Shown: positions 16,476 to 25,320 of the stretch, piece after piece | How positions within the stretch are numbered: the stretch's first letter is position 1 | How the letters are laid out: every line of letters starts with the position of its first letter | DNA from: Streptomyces ortus | GTDB lineage: Bacteria; Actinomycetota; Actinomycetes; Streptomycetales; Streptomycetaceae | Assembly: GCF_026341275.1 (NCBI RefSeq) | Contig: NZ_JAIFZO010000002.1 | Span: forward strand, 2,271,264-2,335,263 | Direction of reading: 5' to 3' | DNA: 64,000 bases | Made by a program: the position numbers and the translations under genes | Notes under the pieces: generated by a model | Told to the model about the DNA's origin: nothing | The model's input: only the letters and a program-made list of their open reading frames with translations | The model's database searches: none

Positions 16476-18014
16476 ATGTCTGAAACAGTCCCGGCCACCG
16501 CCGCCAAGGCGCCGGCTCCCGATTCCAACCGCTGGAAAGCGCTCGCGTTCATCGCGATCGCCCAGCTGATGGTCGTGCTCGACGCGACCATCGTAAACAT
16601 CGCCCTTCCCTCGGCCCAGCAGGACCTCGGGATCTCCGACGGCAACCGGCAGTGGGTCATCACCGCCTACGCCCTCGCCTTCGGCGGACTCCTCCTGTTT
16701 GGTGGCCGCATAGCCGACCTGTGGGGCCGCAAGCGCACCTTCGTCACCGGTCTGATCGGCTTCGCCGGTGCGTCCGCCCTGGGCGGCGCCGCGACCAACG
16801 AGGCGATGCTCCTCGGCTCCCGCGCCCTGCAGGGTGCCTTCGGCGCGCTGCTCGCGCCCGCCGCGCTCTCCCTCCTGGCCGTGATGTTCACGGACGCCAA
16901 GGAGCGCGCCAAGGCGTTCGGCATCTACGGGGCGATCGCCGGTGGCGGTGGCGCCGTCGGCCTGATCCTCGGCGGATTCCTCACCGAGTACCTGAACTGG
17001 CGCTGGACGTTCTTCGTGAACATCCCGTTCGCGATCGTCGCCGCCACCGGTGCGTACTTCGTCATCCGTGAGCCGTCCGGCAGCCGCAACCGCTCGCCGC
17101 TCGACATCCCGGGCGTCGTCCTGTCCACCCTCGGTCTGGTCTCCCTGGTCTACGGCTTCACGCGCGCCGAGTCCGAGGGCTGGGGCGACTCCATGACGAT
17201 CGGCCTGTTCGTCGTGTCGGCGCTGCTCCTCGCGTCCTTCGTCTTCGTCGAGTCCAAGGTCAAGGCCCCGCTGCTGCCCCTGCGCGTCATCACCGACCGC
17301 AACCGTGGCGGTATCTACCTCTCGCTCGGCCTCGCGATCATCGCGATGTTCGGTCTGTTCCTCTTCCTGACCTACTACCTGCAGATCGTGAAGGGCTACT
17401 CGCCGGTCAAGACCGGTTTCGCCTTCCTGCCGATGATCGCCGGTATGATCACGGGCTCCACGCAGATCGGCGCCCGTCTGATGACCCGCGTCCCGGCGCG
17501 ACTGCTCATGGGCCCGGGCTTCCTGGTCGCCGCGCTCGGCATGCTGGTGCTGACCCAGATGGAGATCGGCTCCTCGTACGCGACCCTGTTCCTGCCGGGC
17601 ATGCTGCTCCTCGGCCTCGGCATGGGTACGGCGTTCATGCCGGCCATGTCCCTGGCCACGCTGGGTGTCGAGCCGCGTGACTCCGGTGTCGCCTCCGCGA
17701 TGGTCAACACCTCGCAGCAGGTCGGCGGCGCGATCGGTACGGCGCTGCTGAACACGATCGCCGCCTCGGCGACCACGGCGTACGTCAAGGACCACATCGC
17801 CGGTGCGACCACGCAGTCCCAGCAGCAGCTCGTGCAGCTGCAGGCGCAGGTGCACGGGTACACCAACGCGATCTGGTTCGCCGTGGGCATCCTCGTCGCG
17901 GCGGCGGCGATCGTCTTCACCCTCGTCAACGCCCACCCGGCCGACGTGGCGTCGTCCGACGAGGCCGTCGACGGGGTCGAGGACGACCTGAAGGTGCCGG
18001 TCATCGCCCACTAG
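16476..18014 (+). CDS. MFS drug exporter, DHA2 (14-TM) family
   Basis: 512 aa, about 14 hydrophobic segments. Motif A in the 2-3 loop (GRIADLWGRKRTF), motif C-like GAIAGGGGAVGLILGG and the N-terminal LDATIVNIALP mark the EmrB/QacA branch. The substrate cannot be read from sequence; the linked TetR gene suggests an inducible toxic or secondary-metabolite substrate. The C-terminus ends in a short acidic cytoplasmic tail. The ATG at 16476 is supported by the family N-terminus; the ribosome site is weak. Confidence 0.87.
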   Translation: MSETVPATAAKAPAPDSNRWKALAFIAIAQLMVVLDATIVNIALPSAQQDLGISDGNRQWVITAYALAFGGLLLFGGRIADLWGRKRTFVTGLIGFAGASALGGAATNEAMLLGSRALQGAFGALLAPAALSLLAVMFTDAKERAKAFGIYGAIAGGGGAVGLILGGFLTEYLNWRWTFFVNIPFAIVAATGAYFVIREPSGSRNRSPLDIPGVVLSTLGLVSLVYGFTRAESEGWGDSMTIGLFVVSALLLASFVFVESKVKAPLLPLRVITDRNRGGIYLSLGLAIIAMFGLFLFLTYYLQIVKGYSPVKTGFAFLPMIAGMITGSTQIGARLMTRVPARLLMGPGFLVAALGMLVLTQMEIGSSYATLFLPGMLLLGLGMGTAFMPAMSLATLGVEPRDSGVASAMVNTSQQVGGAIGTALLNTIAASATTAYVKDHIAGATTQSQQQLVQLQAQVHGYTNAIWFAVGILVAAAAIVFTLVNAHPADVASSDEAVDGVEDDLKVPVIAH

Positions 18015-18107
18015 CCGCTTCGCGGTGCGCGGGCCCGGCATTGACTGGGTCACCCACTGACCTCGTGCGTACGCTGGGGTGGGGACGCCTTCGTACGCAC
18101 GAACCCC

Positions 18108-18148
18108 GATCTGCCTCGGCTCCGAGAGTGATGGAGCCGGGGCAGATC
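18108..18148 (+). terminator. Hairpin after MFS gene
   Basis: GATCTGCCTCGGCTCC pairs with GGAGCCGGGGCAGATC over 16 positions (one G-T) around a 9-nt loop. No long U tract, as usual in Streptomyces. Confidence 0.75.
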
Positions 18149-18212
18149 CATGCGCGCTCCCCGGCGGGTAGGTGAGGGCCGCTTTCAACGTGCGGCCCCG
18201 ATGGAGGTTGCC

Positions 18213-18495
18213 CGCGCAGTTCCCCGCGCCCCTGGGTGAGTTGGGGCTCGGGGTGCTGTCGTGCGGGCGCGGCCCGGTTGCCGTTACCCGCGCAGTTCCC
18301 CGCGCCCCTCACGGGGCTGCGCCTGGGCCACAGGCTGCTTTTAAGGGGCGCGGGGAACGGCGCGCTCAACCTCCAGAGTCCCGCGCCGGGCAACAGGCTG
18401 CTTTTAAGGGGCGCGGGGAACTGCGCGGGCAACCCTCACTGACCCGCACCTTGGGCAGCGGGGGCCTGCCTACAAGGGGCGCGGGGAACGGCGCG
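18213..18495. repeat. Intergenic GC-rich repeat, five copies
   Basis: Two copies read CGCGCAGTTCCCCGCGCCCC (18213, 18289) and three are inverted, AGGGGCGCGGGGAACKGCGC (18344, 18407, 18475). Two inverted copies share a longer 5' context, GGCTGCTTTTAAGGGGCGCG, so a larger unit duplicated. The cluster fills the 530-bp gap between the convergent MFS and marR genes; I see no gene in it. Confidence 0.8.
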
Positions 18496-18547
18496 ATCGG
18501 CACCAGCGTGCCCGCCCTCCCCGGTAAGCACCTCCCCAGCCGGACGG

Positions 18548-19051
18548 CTACCGCAGCCAGGGGAGGTCCGCCCCCGCCCCCTCCGGCTGAAGGCCCTCCG
18601 CGATGAGCAGCATCGCCTCCCCGAGCGCCTTCTGCTGCTCGGGCGTGAGCCGGTCGAACAGCGCCTGCCGCACCGCGGCCACATGCCCGGGAGCGACCCG
18701 CTCGAGCACGGCGTACCCCTCGTCCGTCAGAACGGCGAACTGCCCCCGCTTGTCGGACGGGCAGTCCTCCCGCCGCACCCACCCGTTCTTCTCCAGTCGC
18801 GCGATCGCATGCGAGAGCCGAGACCGCGTGATCTTCGCCTTCATCGCCAGTTCGGTCATCCGCAATCGCCGCTGCGGCGCGTCGACCAGCTGCACCAGCA
18901 GGCCGTAGTAGATGTGCGGCATGCCCGCGTCACGCTGCAGCTGCCGGTCGAGATGGTCCTCAAGAAGCGTGGTCGCGTGCATGAACGCACGCCAGGTGCG
19001 CTGTTCCTCGTCACTGAGCCAGCGCGGCTCGTCAGCGGGTGCCGTGTTCAT
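18548..19051 (-). CDS. MarR-family regulator
   Basis: 167 aa. Winged helix at about 60-125: LRMTELAMKAKITRSRLSHA, then AIARLEKNGWVRREDCPSDK with the MarR wing. It is divergent from the dioxygenase-like gene with TTGA/TCAA palindromes between, so it probably represses that gene and itself in response to a phenolic or oxidant ligand (family knowledge plus context). Confidence 0.88.
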   Translation of the reverse strand: MNTAPADEPRWLSDEEQRTWRAFMHATTLLEDHLDRQLQRDAGMPHIYYGLLVQLVDAPQRRLRMTELAMKAKITRSRLSHAIARLEKNGWVRREDCPSDKRGQFAVLTDEGYAVLERVAPGHVAAVRQALFDRLTPEQQKALGEAMLLIAEGLQPEGAGADLPWLR

Positions 19052-19115
19052 ACACCTACTGTACGAGCCCCTTCTTGAATCTTAAACAAGTAGGGAGTAG
19101 GCTCCGCCTCATAGA

Positions 19116-19131
19116 GCTTGATACTTCAAGC
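19116..19131. promoter_or_regulatory. MarR operator candidate
   Basis: GCTTGA-TACT-TCAAGC is a perfect 6+4+6 inverted repeat between the divergent genes. A related CTTGAATCTTAAACAAG sits at about 19074-19090, nearer the marR start, giving two sites for two promoters. Confidence 0.6.
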
Positions 19132-19168
19132 AATCTCGCTTCGAGCAGCACGAGAGGGAGCCGCAGTC

Positions 19169-19969
19169 ATGTCCGTTGCCACCGAGGAACACCCCGCCGT
19201 GGAGCGCATGCCCGCCCTCTACCTCTCCCACGGCGCCCCGCCCCTGGCCGACGACCCGGTCTGGCCCGGCCAGCTCGCCGCCTGGTCCGCCGACCTCCTG
19301 CGCCCCAAGGCGATCCTGATGGTCTCCGCGCACTGGGAGGAGGCCCCGCTCGCCCTCGGCGCCACCGCCCCCGTCCCGCTGGTCTACGACTTCTGGGGCT
19401 TCCCCGAGCACTACTACAAGGTGCGGTACGACGCCCCGGGCGCCCCCGCCCTCGCGGAGTCCGTCCGCAAGCTGCTGCGCGCCCCCGGCACGCCGGTCCA
19501 GGACATCCCGGACCGCGGCCTGGACCACGGCGCGTACGTCCCGCTCGTGGAGATGTTCCCCGAGGCCGACATCCCGGTCCTGCAGATCTCCATGCCCACG
19601 CTGGACCCCGGCCGTCTCATGGACATAGGCCGCAAGCTCGCCCCCCTGCGCGACGAGGGCGTCCTCATCGTCGGCTCCGGCTTCTTCACCCACAACCTCG
19701 CCGCCCTCCGCCAGGGCGGCATCCCCGGCTGGTCCGCCGAGTTCGACGCCTGGGGTCACCAGGCGCTCGACTCCGGGGACGTGGACGGCCTCCTCGATTT
19801 CCTCCACAAGTCCCCGGCCGGGCAGCTGGCCCACCCGCGCACGGAGCACTTCGCCCCGCTGTTCGTGACCATGGGGGCGGCGGACGCCGCCGGTGACCTG
19901 GCATCCCAACGGTCCGTGATCGACGGCTTCTGGCTGGGCCTGGCCAAGCGCTCGGTGCAGTACGGCTGA
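19169..19969 (+). CDS. LigB/DODA-type extradiol dioxygenase
   Basis: 266 aa, class III extradiol ring-cleavage dioxygenase similar to YgiD 4,5-DOPA dioxygenase. The metal-binding histidines are in LSHGAPPLADDP (about 20), VSAHWEE (about 66) and the DHGAYVPL segment (about 124); FFTHNL follows near 173. The in vivo substrate is probably a catechol. AGGGAG precedes the ATG at a normal distance. Its neighbour is a divergent MarR gene, a pairing common in bacteria for quinone/catechol response. Confidence 0.85.
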   Translation: MSVATEEHPAVERMPALYLSHGAPPLADDPVWPGQLAAWSADLLRPKAILMVSAHWEEAPLALGATAPVPLVYDFWGFPEHYYKVRYDAPGAPALAESVRKLLRAPGTPVQDIPDRGLDHGAYVPLVEMFPEADIPVLQISMPTLDPGRLMDIGRKLAPLRDEGVLIVGSGFFTHNLAALRQGGIPGWSAEFDAWGHQALDSGDVDGLLDFLHKSPAGQLAHPRTEHFAPLFVTMGAADAAGDLASQRSVIDGFWLGLAKRSVQYG

Positions 19970-20009
19970 CGGGGACCGCCTCTTCCTCACGGAGGCTCTT
20001 TTCCAGGCC

Positions 20010-20528
20010 TCAGAGATCCTTCTCGTACCGCGCCACGTCCCAGTACCGGCCGAACTTCCGCCCCGCCTCCCGGTACGTACCGAGGTACCGGAAACCGAAC
20101 CGCTCGTGCAGCCGCACGGACGCCTCGTTGGGCTGCGCGATCCCCGCGTACGCCCGGTGGAGGTCCTCGCCCGCGAGCGCGTCGAACAGGGCCTCGTAGA
20201 GCCGCGTGCCGATGCCCCGCCCGCCCGCGCCGGGAGCCACGTAGACCGTCATGGCCACGGACGTCGCGTACGCGGGCTTCGGCCGGAACTCGCTCGACGT
20301 GGCGTACCCCAGAATCCGCTGTGAGTCCGTTTCCACGGCAACCATCAGCCGGTGCGGGCCGTCTTCAGGGTGGGAGAGCAGCCAGGGACGTCGCTCCTCC
20401 GGGGTGAAGACCGCCGTGTCGAAGGTGACGGGCGTCTCGAGGACGTAGTGGTTGTAGATGTCCGTGAGCGCGCCGAGGTCGGCCTCGACTCCCGGTCTGA
20501 CCTCGACCTCTGTACGTTCCGACGGCAC
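20010..20528 (-). CDS. GNAT acetyltransferase, PAT/YncA-like
   Basis: 172 aa. YNHYVLETPVTFDT at about 25-38, the acetyl-CoA loop GAGGRGIGTRLYEAL at about 101-115 and NEASVRLHERFGFRYLGT near 133-150 match the phosphinothricin-type N-acetyltransferases (amino-acid-like or glufosinate-like substrates). Most genomic copies act on methionine derivatives or are of unknown use. It is convergent with the dioxygenase gene with only 40 bp between. Confidence 0.85.
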   Translation of the reverse strand: MPSERTEVEVRPGVEADLGALTDIYNHYVLETPVTFDTAVFTPEERRPWLLSHPEDGPHRLMVAVETDSQRILGYATSSEFRPKPAYATSVAMTVYVAPGAGGRGIGTRLYEALFDALAGEDLHRAYAGIAQPNEASVRLHERFGFRYLGTYREAGRKFGRYWDVARYEKDL

Positions 20529-20589
20529 CGCGCCTCCTTTTACGGCGGCACAGGGTACTGCAAGATCAGAAAAATCGAGGGCCGGGTTG

Positions 20590-20615
20590 GGAATTCTGTC
20601 CGGATTCCAGTCGTT
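20590..20615 (+). promoter_or_regulatory. SigR-type promoter of hrdD
   Basis: GGAAT at 20590-20594, exactly 18 bp, then GTT at 20613-20615. This fits the GGAAT-N18-GTT consensus of the thiol-stress sigma factor SigR, and hrdD is a known SigR target in S. coelicolor. The site is about 90 bp upstream of the start codon. Confidence 0.75.
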
Positions 20616-20706
20616 GTTTCCATTGGAAGCAGGGCACTCGGGAGGGTGTCCGAGCCACCGAAGCCACCACTAGGACCCGCAAGCCCACCATCGTAAGGGA
20701 GCACGC

Positions 20707-21705
20707 ATGGCAACCCGTGCCGTCGCCCGTCGTAAGTCCGCCTCCGGCGAGACCGACGCGGCACGCAGTGTTCGCGTCGTAGGCGGCGAGATCGCCGACC
20801 GCGACCTGGTCGGCATGTATCTCGACGAGATAGCGCGTACACCGCTGCTCGACGCCGCCAAGGAGGTCGAGCTGTCGCAGACCATCGAGGCCGGCGTCTT
20901 CGCGCGGCAGCTTCTCGACGGGGTGACCACCGACACGAAGGTGAAGGCGTCCCGCGAGGAGCTCGAAGCGCTGGTCGCCGAGGCCGAGCGGGCCAAGGAC
21001 GTCTTCATCAAGTCGAACCTCCGCCTGGTCGTCGCGGTGGCCCGCCGCTACCCCCGCAGCGGCCTGCCGCTGCTGGACCTGATCCAGGAGGGGAACGCGG
21101 GCCTGGTGCGCGCGGTCGAGAAGTTCGACTACCGCAAGGGCTTCAAGTTCTCGACGTACGCCACCTGGTGGATCCGTCAGGCCATCACCCGGTCCATCGC
21201 GGACCAGTCCCGCACCATCCGGCTCCCCGTCCACCTGGTGGAGGAGCTGGGCCGGATCCGCCGTGTGCAGCGCGAGTTCAACCGCGAGCACGGCCGCGAT
21301 CCGGAGCCCACGGAGATCGCGGCGGAGCTGGACACCAAGCCGGAGCGCGTCGTCGACGTCCTCGACTGGGCCCGCGACCCGGTCTCGCTGAACATGGCGG
21401 TGGACGACGACGGCGACACCCAGTTCGGTGACCTGCTTGAGGACACCTCGGCCGTGTCGCCCGAGCAGTCCGTGCTGACGCTGCTGCGCAGCGAGGAGCT
21501 GGACGACCTCATAGGCCGCCTCGACCAGCGCACCGCCTCGATCATCAAGATGCGGTACGGGATCGAGGACGGCCGGGAGCGCACGCTGACCGAGGTCGGC
21601 AAGGAGCACGGCCTCACCCGTGAGCGCATCCGCCAGATCGAGAAGCACGCGCTGATGGAACTGAAGAAGCTGGCCCGGTCCACGGGGTTCGACGCCGCGG
21701 CGTAG
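20707..21705 (+). CDS. hrdD: Group 2 RNA polymerase sigma factor HrdD
   Basis: 332 aa. Region 1.2 begins DLVGMYLDEIARTPLL, region 2 has SNLRLVVAVARRY and KGFKFSTYATWWIRQAITR (2.3-2.4), region 3 LPVHLVEELGRIRRVQ, and region 4.2 LTEVGKEHGLTRERIRQIEK. It lacks the long acidic N-terminus of the principal factor HrdB; the length and the N-terminus MATRAVARRKSASGET fit HrdD. HrdD shares promoter specificity with HrdB and is dispensable in model species. Its SigR-type promoter suggests induction by disulfide stress. Confidence 0.87.
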   Translation: MATRAVARRKSASGETDAARSVRVVGGEIADRDLVGMYLDEIARTPLLDAAKEVELSQTIEAGVFARQLLDGVTTDTKVKASREELEALVAEAERAKDVFIKSNLRLVVAVARRYPRSGLPLLDLIQEGNAGLVRAVEKFDYRKGFKFSTYATWWIRQAITRSIADQSRTIRLPVHLVEELGRIRRVQREFNREHGRDPEPTEIAAELDTKPERVVDVLDWARDPVSLNMAVDDDGDTQFGDLLEDTSAVSPEQSVLTLLRSEELDDLIGRLDQRTASIIKMRYGIEDGRERTLTEVGKEHGLTRERIRQIEKHALMELKKLARSTGFDAAA

Positions 21706-22072
21706 GCCCCCGGCGACGCCGCCCTCGCCTCCGGCACCGGTTCCGGCACCGGTTCCGGAACCGACGACGCCTCGATACCGCCCCCGGTTCGAGCCCCGGC
21801 CCCGGGCCCGATCCGCACTGAGAACCGTGCTGAGAAAAATTCTTTCCCATCAAGAGGATTGGGTTCGTGTTTCGGGGGCAGGCGAGCCTATCGCAGGCCG
21901 GACGAGCAGTTCCGTGTCGGCCATGCCCCACGGCATGGCTGGTCGGAGCGGCTCACCGGGTCGCACAGAAGTCCGTTTACAGCCGCTTCAACCCATCGGT
22001 CCCGGGGCACAAACTCCAGGACCCCCAGAGCCGAGTCCCGACGCACTCCCCCCGGTGCCGGGACTCTTCCAG

Positions 22073-22115
22073 AGCCGAGTCCCGGCGCCTCCCCCCCTGG
22101 CGCCGGGGCTCGGCT
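22073..22115. terminator. Strong GC hairpin downstream of hrdD
   Basis: AGCCGAGTCCCGGCGCC pairs with GGCGCCGGGGCTCGGCT (one mismatch) around CTCCCCCCCT. The preceding 50 bp hold a related, shorter GAGTCCCG...CGGGACTC hairpin, as if duplicated. The whole 21706-22318 gap has no convincing gene. Confidence 0.6.
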
Positions 22116-22224
22116 TCGTCTCCGCGCCCATCCGGCCGTACGGACTGCGGACTACGAACGCGATGACGGCGCGTGAACACGACGACTGGGCCACCCCGAA
22201 CCTGAACCCCGGGGTGACCCAGGC

Positions 22225-22290
22225 GACACATTGTGTCACGGAGGTAACCCCTGCCGACGAACGCACCGTCCGCCGGCAGGGGTTACCTCC
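22225..22290. terminator. Palindrome plus 17-bp hairpin after WYL gene
   Basis: GACACA-T-TGTGTC (22225-22237) is a perfect 6+1+6 palindrome. It is followed by GGAGGTAACCCCTGCCG (22240-22256) and its exact complement at 22274-22290. The hairpin lies 29 bp beyond the stop of the minus-strand WYL gene and is the likely terminator. Confidence 0.7.
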
Positions 22291-22318
22291 AGGGCCGCCT
22301 CCCCGCCCGCGCGGCCCG

Positions 22319-23284
22319 TCAGCCCGCGACGGCCCGGCTGAGCCGTCCCCCCAAGTCCCGCACGCAGGCCACGAGTTCCGCCGGCGCGTGCACGGTGAAC
22401 TCACAGTCCACCATCGCCAGCCGTACGGCCATCCACTCCACCGCGTCCCCCGTCGAGGCCCGCAACCGGCACCGCCGGTCGTCGATCGGCTCGGGCGCCC
22501 CCAGCCACGCGGGCAGCCGCGCCGTGATGAAGTCCGCCGACGCCACGAACGTCACGTCGACCTCGTACGTCTCCTGCCGCCGGTACATCGACTGCCGCAG
22601 ATACTCGGCCGCGTCCCCCGTCGGCAGCTCGCGCTGCGTGAAACGGGCCCCGGTCGCGAAGGGTTCGGAGACCCGGTCGACCCGGAACGTACGCCAGTCC
22701 TCGCGGCCGAGGTCGTACGCGACGAGATACCAGCGGCGCCCGGTCGACACGAGCCGGTACGGCTCCGTCCGCCGCCTGCTCTCCGCCCCGTCCCCCGCGC
22801 GGTACGCGAACCGCAACTGCTCCTGCCCCGCGATCGTGGACGCCATGGTGGTCAGCGTCTCGGGCGCGATGCCGGCGCCGTCGCCCGTCGTCAGGAGTGT
22901 GGTGGCGGCCTGCAGGGTGGAGACGCGGTGGCGCAGCCGGCTCGGCAGGACCTGTTCGAGCTTGGCCAGCGCCCGGACCGAGGCCTCGTCGACACCCTCG
23001 ACGGCGTGCCCCGCACCGGCCCGCAGACCGACCGCTATCGCCACCGCCTCCTCGTCGTCGAGGACGAGCGGAGGCATGGCCTTACCGGCGACGAGCCGGT
23101 AGCCGCCGTCCGCGCCCTTCGTCGCCTGCACCGGATACCCCAGCTCCCGCAGCCGGTCGACATCGCGCCGCACGGTCCGCCGGGACACCCCGAGCCGCTC
23201 GGACAACTCCCCACCGGGCCACTCCCGAGGAGTCTGCAGAAGCGACAGCAACTGCAACAGCCGTGCCGGAGTATCCGTACTCAT
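22319..23284 (-). CDS. WYL-domain transcriptional regulator
   Basis: 321 aa. N-terminal HTH_11 (LLQLLSLLQTPREWPGGELS, then LGVSRRTVRRDVDRLRELGY, about 30-50). The WYL domain spans about 140-215 with RRWYLVAYDLGREDWRTFRV. WYL proteins sense nucleic acid or nucleotide ligands and often control stress or defence genes. It is divergent from an MFS exporter; the 360-bp gap carries five copies of the intergenic repeat. Confidence 0.87.
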   Translation of the reverse strand: MSTDTPARLLQLLSLLQTPREWPGGELSERLGVSRRTVRRDVDRLRELGYPVQATKGADGGYRLVAGKAMPPLVLDDEEAVAIAVGLRAGAGHAVEGVDEASVRALAKLEQVLPSRLRHRVSTLQAATTLLTTGDGAGIAPETLTTMASTIAGQEQLRFAYRAGDGAESRRRTEPYRLVSTGRRWYLVAYDLGREDWRTFRVDRVSEPFATGARFTQRELPTGDAAEYLRQSMYRRQETYEVDVTFVASADFITARLPAWLGAPEPIDDRRCRLRASTGDAVEWMAVRLAMVDCEFTVHAPAELVACVRDLGGRLSRAVAG

Positions 23285-23343
23285 GGGCTCTCCCTCTGGT
23301 CAGACATCGCAGGCAAGCACCCCACCCCAGGGCCCGCCCCCTT

Positions 23344-23501
23344 AGGGACGCGGGGAACGGCGCAGTCTTTTGCTTTCAGGGGCGCGGGGAACGGCACAGT
23401 CTTTTGCTTTCAGGGGCGCGGGGAACGGCGCAATCCTTCGTCCTTTGGGGGCGCGGGGAACGGCGCAATCCTTTGCCTTCAGGGGCGCGGGGAACTGCGC
23501 G
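23344..23501. repeat. Five direct copies of intergenic repeat
   Basis: AGGGGCGCGGGGAACGGCGC-like units begin at about 23344, 23378, 23412, 23447 and 23481, a 34-35 bp period with linkers such as AATCCTTTGCCTTC. Unlike the other clusters this one is between divergent genes, in a promoter region. Confidence 0.85.
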
Positions 23502-23644
23502 GCCACCCCCAACGCACCCGCACCATCCCCACGCCCCGGCCACCCCAATGCCCCCACCAACACCCCCACCAACGCCCCCACCAACACCCCGAGCACCCCA
23601 CAACTAGGACAACACCTGACCTACATCCCCCCTACCTTCCAACC

Positions 23645-25195
23645 ATGACCTCGCCAAGCAGCACCCCCGCACCCCCCGCCCCGGAGGCCCCCACGGACCG
23701 CCGTCGCTGGTACGCCCTGGCCATCGTCATGACGGCCGCCTTCATGGACCTGGTCGACGTGACGATCGTCAACATCGCGATCCCCTCGATCCAGCGGGAC
23801 GCCGGCGCCACGTTCAGCCAGATCCAGTGGATCACCGCCGGCTACGCGCTCGCCTTCGCCGCGGGCCTGATCACCGGCGGACGCCTGGGCGACATCCACG
23901 GCCGCAAGCGCCTCTTCCTCATCGGCATCGGCGGCTTCACCCTCGCGTCCGCGCTCTGCGGCTTCGCGGTGAACCCGGACATGCTCGTCGCCTCCCGCAT
24001 CCTCCAGGGCGCGATGGCCGCGCTGATGGTCCCGCAGGTCCTGTCGATCGTGCACGCCACCTTCCCGGCGCACGAACGCGGCAAGGTCTTCGGCCTGTTC
24101 GGCGCGATCGTGGGCCTCGGCGCGGTCTCCGGCCCCCTCCTGGGTGCGCTGCTCACCGAGTGGAACCTCTTCGGCCTGGAGTGGCGGCCGATCTTCCTCA
24201 TCAACCTCCCCGTGGGCATCGCGGGCCTGATCCTCGGTCAGAAGTTCATCACCGAGTCCAAGGCTCCCCGCGCCCTGAAGCTCGACCTCGTCGGCGTCGC
24301 CCTGGTCACCCTCGGCCTGCTGATGCTGCTCTACCCGCTGATCCGCGGTCGCGAGCTGGACTGGCCGGCCTGGGGGTACGTGTCGATGGGCGGCTCCCTC
24401 GTCGTCCTCGGGGCGCTGGTGGCGTACGAGAGGCGCAAGGCGGCGCGTGACGGTTCGCCGCTCGTCGAACTCTCCCTGTTCAAGGTGAAGAGCTTCGCGG
24501 CGGGCATCGCCGTCCAGACCGTCTTCGGGATCGGTCTGGGCATCTTCTTCCTGATCTGGACGCTCTACATGCAGACGGGCCTCGGCTGGAGTCCGCTGCG
24601 GGCCGGCCTGACGGGCGTACCGTTCTCGATCGCGGTGTCCCTCGCGGCCGGGCTCTCCGTGCAGCAGCTGGTACCGCGGTTCGGCCGGAAGGTGCTGCAG
24701 GCGGGCGCGCTCACCATGGCCGCCGGTGTGCTGCTCTACATCTGGGAGTCCGAGCGGTACGGCCTGTCCATCGCCCCCTGGCAGATGGCGCTCCCGCTGA
24801 TCGTGATGGGCCTCGGCATGGGCCTGATCGTGGCCCCGCTGACGGACGCGGTCCTCTCCGAGGTGCCGCGCGAGCACGCCGGTTCGGCGTCCGGCCTGAT
24901 CAACACCGTCCAGCAGATGGGCAACGCCCTCGGCCTCGCCCTGGTCTCCGTCGTCTTCTTCGGCGCGATGCCCGACCGGCCGACCCCGTCGGAGGTCGGC
25001 CCCGCGTTCGTCGACGCCTTCCAGCACGCGATGGTCTGGGTGGTCGCCGTGATGACGGTCATCTTCCTCCTGATGTCCGCCCTCCCGAAGCGCCCGGCCC
25101 AGCACGTGGAGGGGGCGGAGCCGGGGGAGGGCGCGCCCGGAGCGGCGAGTGCGCTCACCCTCGCTGACGACCAGGAGCCCGAACTCGTCGGCTGA
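23645..25195 (+). CDS. MFS exporter, DHA2 family
   Basis: 516 aa with about 14 membrane segments. VDVTIVNIAIPSIQ near 38, motif A GGRLGDIHGRKRLF near 80, and FGLFGAIVGLGAVSGPLLGA (motif C) mark an EmrB/QacA-like pump. The N-terminal 20 residues are Pro/Ala rich. Substrate unknown. It may be controlled by the divergent WYL regulator (context only). Confidence 0.86.
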   Translation: MTSPSSTPAPPAPEAPTDRRRWYALAIVMTAAFMDLVDVTIVNIAIPSIQRDAGATFSQIQWITAGYALAFAAGLITGGRLGDIHGRKRLFLIGIGGFTLASALCGFAVNPDMLVASRILQGAMAALMVPQVLSIVHATFPAHERGKVFGLFGAIVGLGAVSGPLLGALLTEWNLFGLEWRPIFLINLPVGIAGLILGQKFITESKAPRALKLDLVGVALVTLGLLMLLYPLIRGRELDWPAWGYVSMGGSLVVLGALVAYERRKAARDGSPLVELSLFKVKSFAAGIAVQTVFGIGLGIFFLIWTLYMQTGLGWSPLRAGLTGVPFSIAVSLAAGLSVQQLVPRFGRKVLQAGALTMAAGVLLYIWESERYGLSIAPWQMALPLIVMGLGMGLIVAPLTDAVLSEVPREHAGSASGLINTVQQMGNALGLALVSVVFFGAMPDRPTPSEVGPAFVDAFQHAMVWVVAVMTVIFLLMSALPKRPAQHVEGAEPGEGAPGAASALTLADDQEPELVG

Positions 25196-25239
25196 GCAGA
25201 GACACCCGTACATGCCCGTTCATGCCCACATCGATGCCT

Positions 25240-25295
25240 GAACCTGTTTACTTTCCCGAAACGCGAGCGTAGCCTGCCAGGGAAACAACAGGTTC
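25240..25295. promoter_or_regulatory. FruR operator pair
   Basis: GAACCTGTT at 25240-25248 and its exact complement AACAGGTTC at 25287-25295 are 38 bp apart, flanked by CCCGAAAC- and GGGAAAC-like arms. Two half-sites spaced this way fit a looping DeoR-type repressor at the fru promoter. Confidence 0.65.
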
Positions 25296-25320
25296 GGGCA
25301 GAGAGTGGAGGCGAACGGGC

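Noticed and set aside
23344..23501. CRISPR-like array from five regular repeats
   Set aside because: Linkers are only about 14 bp and similar to each other, and no cas genes are near.
21827..23644. Long plus-strand frame before the second MFS exporter
   Set aside because: It crosses the WYL gene on the other strand and the intergenic repeats; MFS homology starts at 23645.
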